A DNA stretch of 49,090 bases from Blastococcus fimeti. Lineage in GTDB: Bacteria > Actinomycetota > Actinomycetes > Mycobacteriales > Geodermatophilaceae. Made by a program: the position numbers and the translations under genes. The notes beneath the pieces are model-generated. The model was not told where the DNA came from, made no database searches, and saw only the letters and a program-made list of their open reading frames with translations. This document shows positions 1-9,281 of the stretch, one piece after another. The stretch spans positions 1-49,090 of the forward strand of contig FNAW01000012.1 in NCBI GenBank assembly GCA_900102115.1, written 5' to 3'. How positions within the stretch are numbered: the first letter of the stretch is position 1; each line of letters starts with the position of its first letter.

Positions 1-84
1 CCAACCACCCTATCAAAAGATCACCCTCCTATAAATGAATTCATTTATAGGAGGGTAATCAGATAGGGTGTGTGGGGGTGCTGG
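1..84. repeat. Palindromic element, family 2, cut by the linear ends
   Basis: This is the right part of a GC-rich inverted repeat whose left arm starts at 49044. Its CCAG/CTGG ends and its TATC/GATA inner arms pair only if the molecule is closed into a circle. The apex carries an inner palindrome centred on GAATTC, flanked by CCTCCTATAAAT and ATTTATAGGAGG. Confidence 0.85.
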
Positions 85-299
85 TAAACATTGAATGAAT
101 AGTGACAATAAATATATTGAATAAGGAGTAACTTTAAATACATTGAATATCTAATTACCCGTATTAGATTTATAAAGATACCTATCATATAACATGTAAG
201 TGTTAAGATATAAACGTATATTATATATGGATAATTTTTTTGTGGACAACCAGAAGGTACGTCGTGGATATCCTGCGGACTCGTATCAGGGTGGTAGCA
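85..299. other. Spacer before rnl
   Basis: AT-rich DNA with GAATGAATAGTGACAATAAA-like units that continue the array found at 48160-49030 across the circle junction. I see no gene. The segment at about 240-300 is more GC-rich and could be the true 5' end of the large rRNA, which cannot be fixed by eye. Confidence 0.6.
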
Positions 300-936
300 A
301 TTAGCCAAATTTTTTAGTATATAAATAAACCCCCGGTAAACCTTTAAAATTGATACGTTGTGAAAGGAAACATCCGATTAGCAATAGGAATATAATTCAA
401 CCGAGATATTGTTAGTAGCGGCGAGCGAAAGCAGTTATAGTCTTATAGAACTTAAATAAAAGAGAATACCTCTGAACCCCATTATAGATTCTTTATGACT
501 ATTTTGGGGGGTAATCGGGGAACTTAATGGATTCATTATTTACCTAAGAGGGTGCTAAGGCCCGTATCTTTTATGTAAGTCTGTGATAAGTAATTCGCGT
601 TTTGTGAATAAGAGGTACCTTCCTCAAGACTAAATATGCGAGTCCAGCGATAGTGAATAAGTACCGCGAGGGAAAGATAATAGATGCTTCATATTTTCTA
701 ACTGAATATAGAAGAACATATTGAAACGGCGTTAACCTATAAGCAGCTTGAGTAATTAAATAATTTTAAGATAAAAAAAATTTTTATAATAAAAGCGTAC
801 CTTTTGCATAATGGGTCATCTAGACGTCTTAGGTGGCAAGGTTTATGAGCCTTAGCGAAAGCGACTGATTTGTATGATACCATCTTATTTTAGAATCTTA
901 GAATTTATAATTTTAATGTATTATTATTTTATAATT

Positions 937-1005
937 CGCCCGGAATATCCCAAAAGGGTATTTGGCACGTACAATCTATTATGGATTGCGGCAGCCCGTC
1001 GGGCG
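937..1005. repeat. GC hairpin element inside rnl
   Basis: A double hairpin within the rRNA gene. The outer stem is CGCCCG/CGGGCG and it encloses two inner hairpins, AATATCCC/GGGTATT and CAATC/GATTG. The right side keeps the family 1 core (GCGGCAGCCCGTCGGGCG). It interrupts domain II and must either be tolerated in the rRNA or be removed. Confidence 0.8.
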
Positions 1006-4000
1006 GGTTTATTATTTATTACTATATTGTAAGATCATCATATGAATTGGGATAGTTACTTAAGACGGACCCGAAACGTAGTGATCTAGCCTGGTGCAGG
1101 CTCATGGGGCCGAACGGGTCAATGTAGCAGTATTGTCCGATGACATCAGGCTAGGGGTGAAAGGCCTCTCTAACTACGTTATAGCTGGCTCTCTCCGAAA
1201 CGCGTTTAGGCGCGGGCCTTTATTAGGTTAATTCTAGTACAGCACTCATTTCCAGAGCGATATGATTTATAATACATTAGACTAATAGATATTTTTATCT
1301 ATTAAACATCTTTAGTATTATCTGATCAGTTAAAGGTTTTTATAATCTTTATGGAATCGCACATCGGGGGGGTTTTACGACTCTACCCGTGGTTGTGAAC
1401 CTCGGAAGTGGATTAAAACTGATGTAAAGGTCACAGACCATACGGTGACAAGGTCGATGGTCGAGTCGGCAACAGCCGACAGCGTGGAATAAGGTCCCTA
1501 AGAGGTGATCAAGTGGATTTAAGGACGTACTACACTTAAGACAGTCGCGACGTTAGCCTGGCGGTAGCAATCGTCTAAGGAGTGTTTAACAACTCAACGA
1601 CCTAAATTTTAATATAAATATATTAGATATAAATCTGTCCGTAAAAAGATTTGATTTATTACTAAGCCTTTATTCCATTTTTTGGAATGTAAAAAGCCTT
1701 TATATTAATGGTGTATGTGCTCCGAAGATAGTCGGGCCTTCTATCACCCACCGATGCCACGCCCCACTAAAAAAACAGTAAAATATTCTTTTCGTATTGA
1801 TCAGATAACTGTTAGCCTTACTAGATAAAAGCATTTATTTAGTAATATCTTTGTGGGAGTAGGAGAGCACTCTGTATTTAACAAGTTAGTTTCTAAACTA
1901 ATCCCAAGATCTTAACTTTTCTTATCTTTTGATAATTGATTTTAACGATATTGAAAACAGAGGGGAGCATGGTGACACGAGTAACGAAGGAAGCTATAGT
2001 GCTTCCCGCCATAAGGAGAAGGGTCCCTATCTAAACGAAAAACGATATACTGGTTTAAATCGGTCTCTAAGGAAATAATTATCTGATGAGGTTCAAATGG
2101 TAGTTCATTAAATAAAAATATGAGGTTTTTCTTTACTATTCGCAATAATTGAAAAATGGGGTATAAATAAATTAAGCCGAAAAGTATACATCGAGCTGTT
2201 TTAATAACTAAATAACCATATTTGCAGTACATTTGTACTGTCTAGAAATACACATTATTTGTTTACCGTGCCTTATAACCGACACAGGTCTCCAGGTGAT
2301 ATACACCAAAAAGGTTATAGATATTATATAACTGAGGCGAGAGAAAAGGCTCCCTAAGGAACTCGGCAAAATACATCCGTAAGTATAACGAGAAGGATGA
2401 TCTCTCAAATTAGAGTAAAACCACCACAGGATTGTTAGCTTTATTACATAGTATGTTATACTCTATCAAGGGGTTTTAAGTGAGCAACTGTGGGGATAAA
2501 TTACCAAATATTTGGGGGGTGTTACAAAATAGGGGCGTGCGACTGTCCACCTAGAACACAAGCCTCCGCAACCTTTGATTATAAGTTAGTATGGAGGCTG
2601 ACCCTCGTCCGGTGCCGGGTCATAAATCCGTCCCCATAGGGAGGACGGAATTAAATCCCGGTAAACGACCGCCTTAACCATAAGGGTGCTAAGGTAGCGA
2701 AATGCCTTGGCCACTAATTATGGTCTTGCATGAGAAGGGCCACGACACGCCTACTGTCTCGGGGAGCCTCTCCGTGAAACTGAAATAGCCGTGAAGATGC
2801 GGTTTACGTACAGCAGGGCAAGAAGACCCTATGCAGCTTTACTGAGACTAGTTATTCATATAATAATAATCTATAAAAAGGAAGTACTGTTTAACTGCCA
2901 TATTTTTAATAGTTAGTACGCTGATTCCTGTTGTGGGAATTTAGTCAGGTCAATAACACCTACAATTGTAGATTGCCCTGATGAGATACCTAACTGATAT
3001 ATAGAATTAGGTATTGGTAGTAATGTATTAAATATATTATTATTGAAATATTAACGTTCAATAAATACGTATTCATCTATATCTTATTAAAAAGTTTCTA
3101 CACTATATGCGTTGTTAATTGTGTCTAATCGCATTTAGTGCTTAATAAGAGTAGCCAGTTTTTTTATTTTATCGTTGGTTCTTTAATACGAAATTAGGTT
3201 GCCTGTTTCTCGTCATTAAAAGGTCTTAAAAGATACTTCGATAGGATACTTAAGACACTACATATAGATTTTACGTAGGTTTTACAATGATAATACACAC
3301 AATTTCATGTCTGATTTATTGTCATTCCTACGCCAATACAAATACGCCCCTCATAATTTTATGAGGGGTTTACTATGGTATTAGGGCAGGCCCAATCGAA
3401 AAACACCTCGTTACCCAACCACCCATCTGGGTGGAAGTCTAATGTAATAAATTAATTTATTTTAGGGTGTGTATTGAGCGTGTCCGCGGACGAGGTCGTT
3501 TATAACATGTAAAACAGTATTACTTTTTTTAGTATTATATGTTAGCTTAAATAATATTTATATTAACATTGCCCACACGAAAATACCTCACATTGGGGGT
3601 ATTCCGGGCCTTTTATTTACTAAACATAAAGCCAAATAAATTCTGTTAGTAACCCGTCTAATAATATAGCCCCTCATTCCATACGATAATATTTGATTAC
3701 CCACCATGTGGGGGTAATTTCGTGTGTTGATGTGAGGGTATAATGACGGACTATATTAGCTTCAATTCATCTGGTGTTTTAGTAAATAAAACAAAAAAGT
3801 CTATTTTTAAGCTAAAAGTGTATACATATAATAATTATACTATATAAGGACCCTCTTGATAAAATATATTAATGAGGTTTATAGTCTAATTGAGAAATGT
3901 TATAGTTCGCTTAACGTTAATAGATTATGTGTTTAATTATTATGTTAGATTTAGGATCTTTTGAGGATCTGTGTATAATATAAATAGTAATACAGTAACA

Positions 4001-4226
4001 AAGACTAGTTGTCAGTTTGACTGGGACGGTCGCCTCCCATAAAGTACCGGAGGCCTCTAAAGGCACGTAAAATCAGGATGGACACCTAACCTCATATAGG
4101 CCGACCCATTTACACCATTCATAGCTGTAATTTATATGGGAAAGTTTAAGCAACAAGGCCAACTTCGCCGTTTAGTAAACTCATTTATTTTGAACAACGG
4201 CAAGTAGCTTTGAATGACATTAAAAA

Positions 4227-4282
4227 CCCCCAAACCACACACACCCTATCAAATATTTGATAGGGTGGTTGTGGTTCGGGGG
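4227..4282. repeat. Family 2 hairpin element inside rnl
   Basis: An almost perfect palindrome with arms CCCCCAAACCAC and GTGGTTCGGGGG and apex ACCCTATCAAATATTTGATAGGGT. It interrupts domain V between sequences matching E. coli positions of about 2300-2400. Confidence 0.8.
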
Positions 4283-4580
4283 AATGTTCTGCTGTAGCGT
4301 TTTATTCGAGGATTATCGCTCAAAGGCGGAAAACGTGCCTCACTGATAGACCGACAGGTCGACCAGCCGTTCACGCGGGGCTTAGTGATCCACTATGGCC
4401 TAAAGGAAGGCATTGTGATAAAGGGCTTAAGCTACGCTAGGGATAACAGAGTTATAGTATCTGAGAGTTCCCATTGTCGATACTGTTTGCTACCTCGATG
4501 TCGACTCATCTTATCCTCCGGGTGCACAAGCTCGGAAGGGTTCTGCTGTTCGCAGACTAAAAAGGTACGTGAGTTGGGTT

Positions 4581-4915
4581 AATATAGCCCAAATAAATTC
4601 TAAAAATATCCTTATAATGCATCTTAATGTTTATATAGGAGCGAAAAGTTAAAAGAATTTTCGTTTAACGACTGTTATATAAAGTTTTAGAGTGTTATAT
4701 ACGCTTAAAAATATGATACAGTCTAAGCAAGATCCGGAATGATCTGAGTCAATCTATCGGTTTTCCGATTTTTATGACATTAATAACACTGTCAATACGC
4801 CGTAAATCTCTTTGAATAGATGTTCAATCCAAAATTGCGGCGTTTATAAAAATAATATCTCTGCCGGTAAATTGTAAAATATTACATTATCAGCAAGCGT
4901 GTTTTAACGCTCCAG
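4581..4915 (+). other. Group I intron in the peptidyl transferase region of rnl
   Basis: The 5' exon ends GAGTTGGGTT, the usual L2585-type insertion point. The sequence across the site, TTGGGTT-AATAT-AGCCCAA, folds into a perfect P1 helix that would guide the 5' splice. P7 is formed by GACTG (near 4668) and CAGTC (near 4719). The 3' boundary is less certain because helix 93 just downstream (GGTCGT...ACGACC) carries extra sequence. No ORF is present. Estimated length is about 335 nt. Confidence 0.65.
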
Positions 4916-5240
4916 AGGTCGTTTATTATGATCTTTTTGATTATTGTACGACCCATTCTGTTTTGAAAAGAAGCAGTAGTTAATTTTAACTGTTAATAAA
5001 AAAGAAGGCAGTATGGCTTATACCCGCTGTACGAAAGGAAAGTGCTCGTTGGGGCGGGCTCTTAGTACGAAAGGACCAGAGCGCGTGCATCAATTGTGAA
5101 CCCATCGTTGGTTACAACTGGCGCCGTAGGATAGCTACATGCACAATGGATAAGGGCTGATAGCGTCTAAGCCCGAAGCCAGCCCGACTGCACTTGAAAT
5201 TGTTATGGTTATATCCTCTTTAGTAGCAGGATGGATCATA

Positions 5241-5451
5241 ATAAGTTTAGAAGGTTGGAGAAAGATTATCTCCGTGTTTAATAAAAAAATCATTAAGCAC
5301 ACCAGGCCGAAAGTGTATTTTTAGCAACAGAAATTTAAGCTGTAGGTACTGAAAACCTTATAGTCCACTAAAATCATATATATTAATCCAAAAAACTCAA
5401 ACTCACTCATCCACACAATAAGCCCTCAAAAAAGAATGATCTTTTTAATAT
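5241..5451. other. Spacer after rnl
   Basis: AT-rich sequence in which I recognise no gene. Part of it may still belong to the 3' end of rnl. Confidence 0.5.
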
Positions 5452-5571
5452 CCCCCCGCGCGGCGGGCAGCCGCAACCACATATCCCAAATATATATTAA
5501 ATTAATATATATTTGGGTATGGTCGGTTGTGCGTGCCCACAATTACCCCCCTCTGGGGGGTAATTTGGGGG
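5452..5571. repeat. Composite palindromic element (families 1 and 3 nested)
   Basis: The left arm and core match the simple element at 33751-33809, but the loop holds an extra 40-nt AT palindrome (TATCCCAAATAT...ATATTTGGGTA). The right arm is replaced by a CCCCCTCTGGGGGG hairpin. A near-identical copy is at 12513-12633 and an inverted relative at 14180-14265. Confidence 0.85.
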
Positions 5572-6058
5572 ATCGTTATGATCTTTTTAATATCGTTATG
5601 ATCTTTTTAATATCGTTATGATCTTTTTAATCAGGTTATGATCTTTTAGACCTCGTTATTACATGGTTATGATCTTTTTGACCTCGTTATTACATGGTTA
5701 TGATCTTTTTGACCTCGTTATTACATGGTTATTAGATTTTTAATCTTGTTATTATGAAGGGGTGAATGGGTTTGTTGTACGTTCAGTTAGTCGGTAAGAG
5801 TACACGAGTAATTCAAACCGCGGTATTATTGTGCCAGTTTGTCGTAATTCGTGTTTTAAAAATGTTTATCTGATGTCAATGTTTTTATTATCCAAATATT
5901 CCAGTAAAATAAATAAGCAAGAAATGTGAATCTTTTTGTGAATCGAATCTTTTTGTGAATCTTTTTTTGGATCGAATGTTTTTGTGAATCGATAATCCAA
6001 CACTGGTCATATTTAAATAATTAAAGAAAGGTGCTTTATCTAATGTCTTAATATTCCT
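5572..6058 (+). repeat. Forward-oriented motif array with tandem repeats
   Basis: Repeats of GTTATGATCTTTTTAAT and three longer units of the type GTTATGATCTTTTTGACC plus TCGTTATTACATG between about 5570 and 5745, then scattered ATCTTTTTGTGAATCG units. There is no gene. The motif ATCTTTTTAT lies on the + strand throughout. Confidence 0.75.
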
Positions 6059-6112
6059 CCCCCCCTCGGGCAGCCGCAACTGAATGTTCGGTTGTGCGTG
6101 CCCGACGGGGGG
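6059..6112. repeat. Palindromic element, family 1
   Basis: Stem CCCCCCTCGGGCA with TGCCCGACGGGGGG, and an apex of AACTGAA/TTCGGTT. It contains the family core GGGCAGCCGCAAC...GTTGTGCGTGCCC. Confidence 0.85.
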
Positions 6113-6843
6113 TCGTATTAATTCGATCTTTTTATATTCCAGTATTAATTCGATCTTTTTATATTCCACTCTCTTAATCAGTAAATGTTAAGATTGACTC
6201 AATCTTTTAATATTCCAGTGGTCAAAATGTGTATTTTTAATATGTTGATATCGTAATGTTTTTATAGTAGATATTCCAATGTTTTTATAGTACATATATT
6301 CCAATGTTTTTATTCTCCACATGATGTCGATATTTTAGATCTTTTTATAATCCACTATTTAAGAAATGTTGAAATGTTAAAAAGTAAAAATGTTAAAAAG
6401 TAAAAATGTTAAAAAGTAAAAACGTTAATCAGTTAATCTGTTAATCAGTTAATTAGTTAATATTTAAAGATGAGTCAATGTTTTTATTATCCAGTGCTCA
6501 TATTTAAGAAAGTCAAAAGTCAAAAGTGAAAAGTGAAAAGTCAAAAGTCAAATGTGAAAAGTCAAAATTCGAAATAGAATCTATTTATTCTTTAGTGGTG
6601 ATATCTAAATGTTTTTATTCTCAATAAACTCTAATGTTTTTATATAGCTGATCTTTTTATACCTTATATACCTGATCTTTTATATACCTAATATCGTTAA
6701 TCTCGTTAATATTGTTAATCTCGTAAATCTGGTTAACCTGGTAAATCTCGTTAATATTGTTAATCTCGTAAATCTGATTAATCTCGTTAATATCGTTAAT
6801 ATTGTTAATCTGGTAAATCTCGTTAATAAAAATATATAATAAT
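6113..6843 (+). repeat. Forward-oriented motif array and short tandem repeats
   Basis: Many copies of AATGTTTTTAT and ATCTTTTTATA, often followed by TTCCA or AATCCA. Short tandem runs follow: AAATGTTAAAAAGTA near 6365-6420, AAAAGTCAAAAGTGA near 6510-6560, and GTTAATCTCGTAAATCTG near 6700-6835. No coding signal is seen. Confidence 0.7.
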
Positions 6844-6887
6844 CGCCGGCATCAGATTCTCATATACACTAACTATACGGGCCGGCG
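6844..6887. repeat. GC stem at a motif polarity switch
   Basis: CGCCGGC and GCCGGCG form a perfect 7-bp stem around a 30-nt AT-rich loop. To its left the spacer motif reads ATCTTTTTAT; to its right it reads ATAAAAACAT. It belongs to neither main hairpin family. Confidence 0.6.
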
Positions 6888-7432
6888 CCATAAAAAGATC
6901 GATATTTTTATATGCCCTAAATCTATCAAATATTAACATACGCTTGTCTGTTTAGATTAGATATAATAGATTAATTTACGGTTATGGAGTATAAAAACAT
7001 CCACTTAATTCTATTAAACGCGAAAAAGATCCATTTAATTCTATTCGACGCGAAAAAGATCCATTTAATTCTATTCGACGCGAAAAAAGACTAATTTATG
7101 GATATGGAGTATAAAAACATTTTACGGATATAAACGCGAAAAAGATTCATTTACGGATATAAACGCGAAAAAGACTCATTTACAAATTTGGAGTATAAAA
7201 ACATTCATTTACTTCTATTAAACGCGAATAAGATTCAGTTACGGATTGGATTATAAAAACATTCACTTTCCTCTATCTACTGGCTAAATATAAAAACATT
7301 ACTTATCACATGTTATCAATATTTTAATATTACTTATCACAATATAAAAACATTACTTATCACAATATAAAAACATTACTTATCATGAGATATATAAAAA
7401 TACTAGAAAGTGTAAACATATTTTAATTGGCT
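6888..7432 (-). repeat. Reverse-oriented motif array
   Basis: Repeated units of the form CGCGAAAAAGATTCATTTAC and GGAGTATAAAAACATTCA. The 10-mer ATAAAAACAT lies on the + strand, the opposite polarity to 5572-6843. No gene. Confidence 0.7.
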
Positions 7433-7566
7433 CCCGACCCCCACAACCACCCTATAGATCACCCCCCTATAAATGAATTCATTTCGTACCCCCCACCCTT
7501 ACCTTATTAAGGTAAGGGTGGGGGAACGTGGGGGTGATCCTTTGATTGGGTGTGTGTGGGGTCGGG
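7433..7566. repeat. Palindromic element, family 2, nested
   Basis: The outer arms are CCCGACCCC and GGGGTCGGG. Inside are AACCACCCTAT and a further CCCCCTATAAATGAATTC block. That block is itself broken by a third-level hairpin, CCCACCCTTACC/GGTAAGGGTGGG. Confidence 0.8.
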
Positions 7567-7574
7567 CTAATAAT

Positions 7575-7644
7575 TAGGGCTCGCAGGGAGTTGAACCCTG
7601 TAATTCAGAGTTGCAGTCCGAATGTAAGCCCGCTCACGAACCCT
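7575..7644 (-). tRNA. trnC(gca): tRNA-Cys (GCA)
   Basis: Read on the - strand, the acceptor is AGGGTTC/GAGCCCT, the anticodon stem TCGGA/TCTGA with loop CTGCAAC, and the T stem CAGGG/CCCTG. The D arm is short and can be drawn in two ways. Decodes UGY. Confidence 0.85.
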
Positions 7645-7884
7645 TGCACTTATACCTTATATACTTGTCTAGTTATGGTATCTCTTATATGGTTTAATTA
7701 TTCTAGTATATTATATAAGAAGCCACTTATAAAACCGCTATAAAGGAGAATAATGAATAGGGTGGAGTTTAGCTGTGTTAGTTACGGTTAGTGTTATAGA
7801 GTGTCTATATTTTTATTTTCCAGGTTCACATGTTAGTGTTATTTGTGCTGTGCTGATATATAAACGTAATTTAAGACAAAAAGA
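7645..7884. other. Spacer
   Basis: AT-rich DNA between trnC and trnW(cca). No gene seen. Confidence 0.5.
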
Positions 7885-7956
7885 AGGAATATAGTATAGT
7901 TGGTAGTACATGGGTCTCCAAAACCTGTAACCGTGGTTCGAGTCCACGTGTTCCTG
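7885..7956 (+). tRNA. trnW(cca): tRNA-Trp (CCA)
   Basis: Acceptor AGGAATA/TGTTCCT, anticodon loop CTCCAAA in stem TGGGT/ACCTG, T stem CGTGG/CCACG. It is closely related to trnW(uca) at 28704 (same anticodon arm TGGGTCTYCAAAACCTG). The two look like a duplicated gene that split UGG and UGA decoding. Confidence 0.92.
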
Positions 7957-7965
7957 TATTTCAAA

Positions 7966-8061
7966 CCCCCCGGCGACGGGCAGCCGCAACCGATATCATA
8001 ACCCCCGAATAAATGAATTCATTTATTTGGGGGTAATGTGTTGGGCGTGCCCGCGCCGGGG
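7966..8061. repeat. Palindromic element, family 1 with inserted loop
   Basis: CCCCCCGGCGACGGGCA pairs with TGCCCGCGCCGGGG. The apex carries ATAACCCCCGAATAAAT-GAATTC and its complement. Confidence 0.85.
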
Positions 8062-8206
8062 ACTTTTATTCTTTAGCATAACTTACTCTAAATAAATATT
8101 ACCTTAAACAGATATACAAGGTAATGAATTAATATATGGTGGAGTGGCAATTGATTATCAACTAGTAGTAATATATAAAAGTGAAGAAAGTAACCTATTT
8201 AAGATT
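8062..8206. other. Spacer
   Basis: AT-rich; nothing recognised. Confidence 0.5.
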
Positions 8207-8290
8207 CCTGGCGGCGAGCAGCCTCAACACATATTCCTAATGAATTAATTTATTAGGGTATGGCTCCTGTTGGGCGTGCTCGAGTCTGGG
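8207..8290. repeat. Palindromic element, family 1, GAGCA variant, degraded
   Basis: Core GCGAGCAGCCTCAAC pairs with GTTGGGCGTGCTCG. Both arms have changed together from GGGCA/TGCCC to GAGCA/TGCTC. The outer arms are partly decayed. Confidence 0.75.
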
Positions 8291-8563
8291 GTTTAGGTTT
8301 TACTTGAATTATATCGATATTAGGAGGTGTAATATGACCATTTAAAACAGGTTTATAACAACTAATCCACACCACATGATGGTGCCTTAAATTAATTAAT
8401 TTATGTGGATGAAATTGAGTCGACTCACGAGGGCGGTTGTCCTGTTAAATATTAAATAAAAAGTATATATCTATACTAAGTGTATTTGTATATTAGTATT
8501 TAATTATATAACAGTTAAATGATAATATTCAATTTAATTTAGTGATACAATATTTTTAGGATA

Positions 8564-8620
8564 CCCCACCCGCGGGCACGCACAATCAAGGTTTGATTGC
8601 GGCTGCCCGTCGGGTGGGGG
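8564..8620. repeat. Palindromic element, family 1, inverted orientation
   Basis: CCCCACCCGCGGGCACGC pairs with GGCTGCCCGTCGGGTGGGG. Apex CAATCAAGGTTTGATTG. Confidence 0.85.
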
Positions 8621-8749
8621 GATATTCTGGACTATTTAAATCCACTCTACCTGTTAAATTAACCTCCACCTATTACACCCCTGGGGTGAGGGATTGGTTA
8701 GTTTAGTATTTTATTAAATTAGAATATGGTATGAGGTTTAAATTAATAT

Positions 8750-8808
8750 CCCCCGCGCGTCGAGCAGCCGCAATCAATTGTTGATTGTGCGTGCTCGCGC
8801 GCGGGGGG
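8750..8808. repeat. Palindromic element, family 1, GAGCA variant
   Basis: CCCCCGCGCGTCGAGCA pairs with TGCTCGCGCGCGGGGGG. Apex CAATCAATTGTTGATTG. Confidence 0.85.
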
Positions 8809-9281
8809 ATGTTGTTAATAATATAGCCTAACTGTTAAGTCAGTAATGTTGAGTGAAAATAAAGAAATAAAAAGATTCTGTCCATTATAAAGATGGTCTC
8901 CAATGTTTTAGTATATGTATTAGGTCTCCAATGTTTTTATAATCCACCTTTTCATAAATAAATTTTTCTATGTATTTGATACTTAGATTTGAATAAATAA
9001 AAAGATTGTCCTTACTATATTATATCAAAATCTTTAGAATCTTTACCCTCTTTACCGTTTTACTACTTAAGATTTATTATATACCGCCCCCCGGCGACGG
9101 GCAGCCGCAGTCGATAGATCAACTGGGCGTGCCCGCGTCGGGGGCTTATAAATATTTACACTAATACCCTATCTCTCATATGGGTTCATTGGGTAAATGT
9201 TTTTGTGTAAATGAAGACTTTTGTGGTGGTTTAATTGGTATATTTTTTTATGATAACGCGTTTAAACGTGTTTACCTTTCA
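8809..9281. other. Spacer upstream of cox1
   Basis: AT-rich with a few forward AATGTTTTTAT motifs and one hairpin element (9087-9144). The frame upstream of the cox1 ATG is open back to 9180, but it contains TTA, TTG and AAA, codons that the core genes avoid, so I treat it as leader. Confidence 0.6.
9087..9144. repeat. Palindromic element, family 1
   Basis: GCCCCCCGGCGACGGGCA pairs with TGCCCGCGTCGGGGGC. Short apex CAGTCGATAGATCAACTG. Confidence 0.85.

Larger units (their letters stand above)
300..5240 (+). rRNA. rnl: Mitochondrial large subunit rRNA (with one group I intron)
   Basis: The 23S-like rRNA of the mitochondrial ribosome. Landmarks in order: domain I AGTAGCGGCGAGCGAAAGC near 416, GCGTACCTTTTGCATAATGGG near 796, the domain II AGCTGGCTCTC block near 1183, domain IV CCTAAGGTAGCGAAAT-like sequence near 2688, GGCAAGAAGACCCTATG near 2818, the peptidyl transferase segments GGGATAACAGAG near 4440 and CCTCGATGTCGACTCATC near 4493, and the sarcin-ricin loop AGTACGAAAGGACCAGAG near 5064. 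At about 4.9 kb it is far longer than a compact fungal rnl. The excess lies in hairpin insertions (937-1005, about 3347-3368, 4227-4282), a large AT-rich expansion in the L1-stalk region (about 2850-4010) and a group I intron (about 4581-4915). Ends are approximate. Confidence 0.93.

Noticed and set aside
5436..5621. Reading frames across hairpin elements (also 33746-33964, 37283-37468, 45095-45497)
   Set aside because: Their sequence is explained by palindromes and motif repeats, and they use codons the genome avoids.
7433..7566. Rho-independent terminators
   Set aside because: The hairpins occur inside introns, rRNAs and a coding frame, in both orientations and without consistent T tracts, so they behave as repeats.
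9180..9281. An N-terminal extension of Cox1 in the same frame
   Set aside because: It contains AAA, TTA and TTG codons not used in core genes and does not resemble Cox1. ATG 9282 starts the conserved region.
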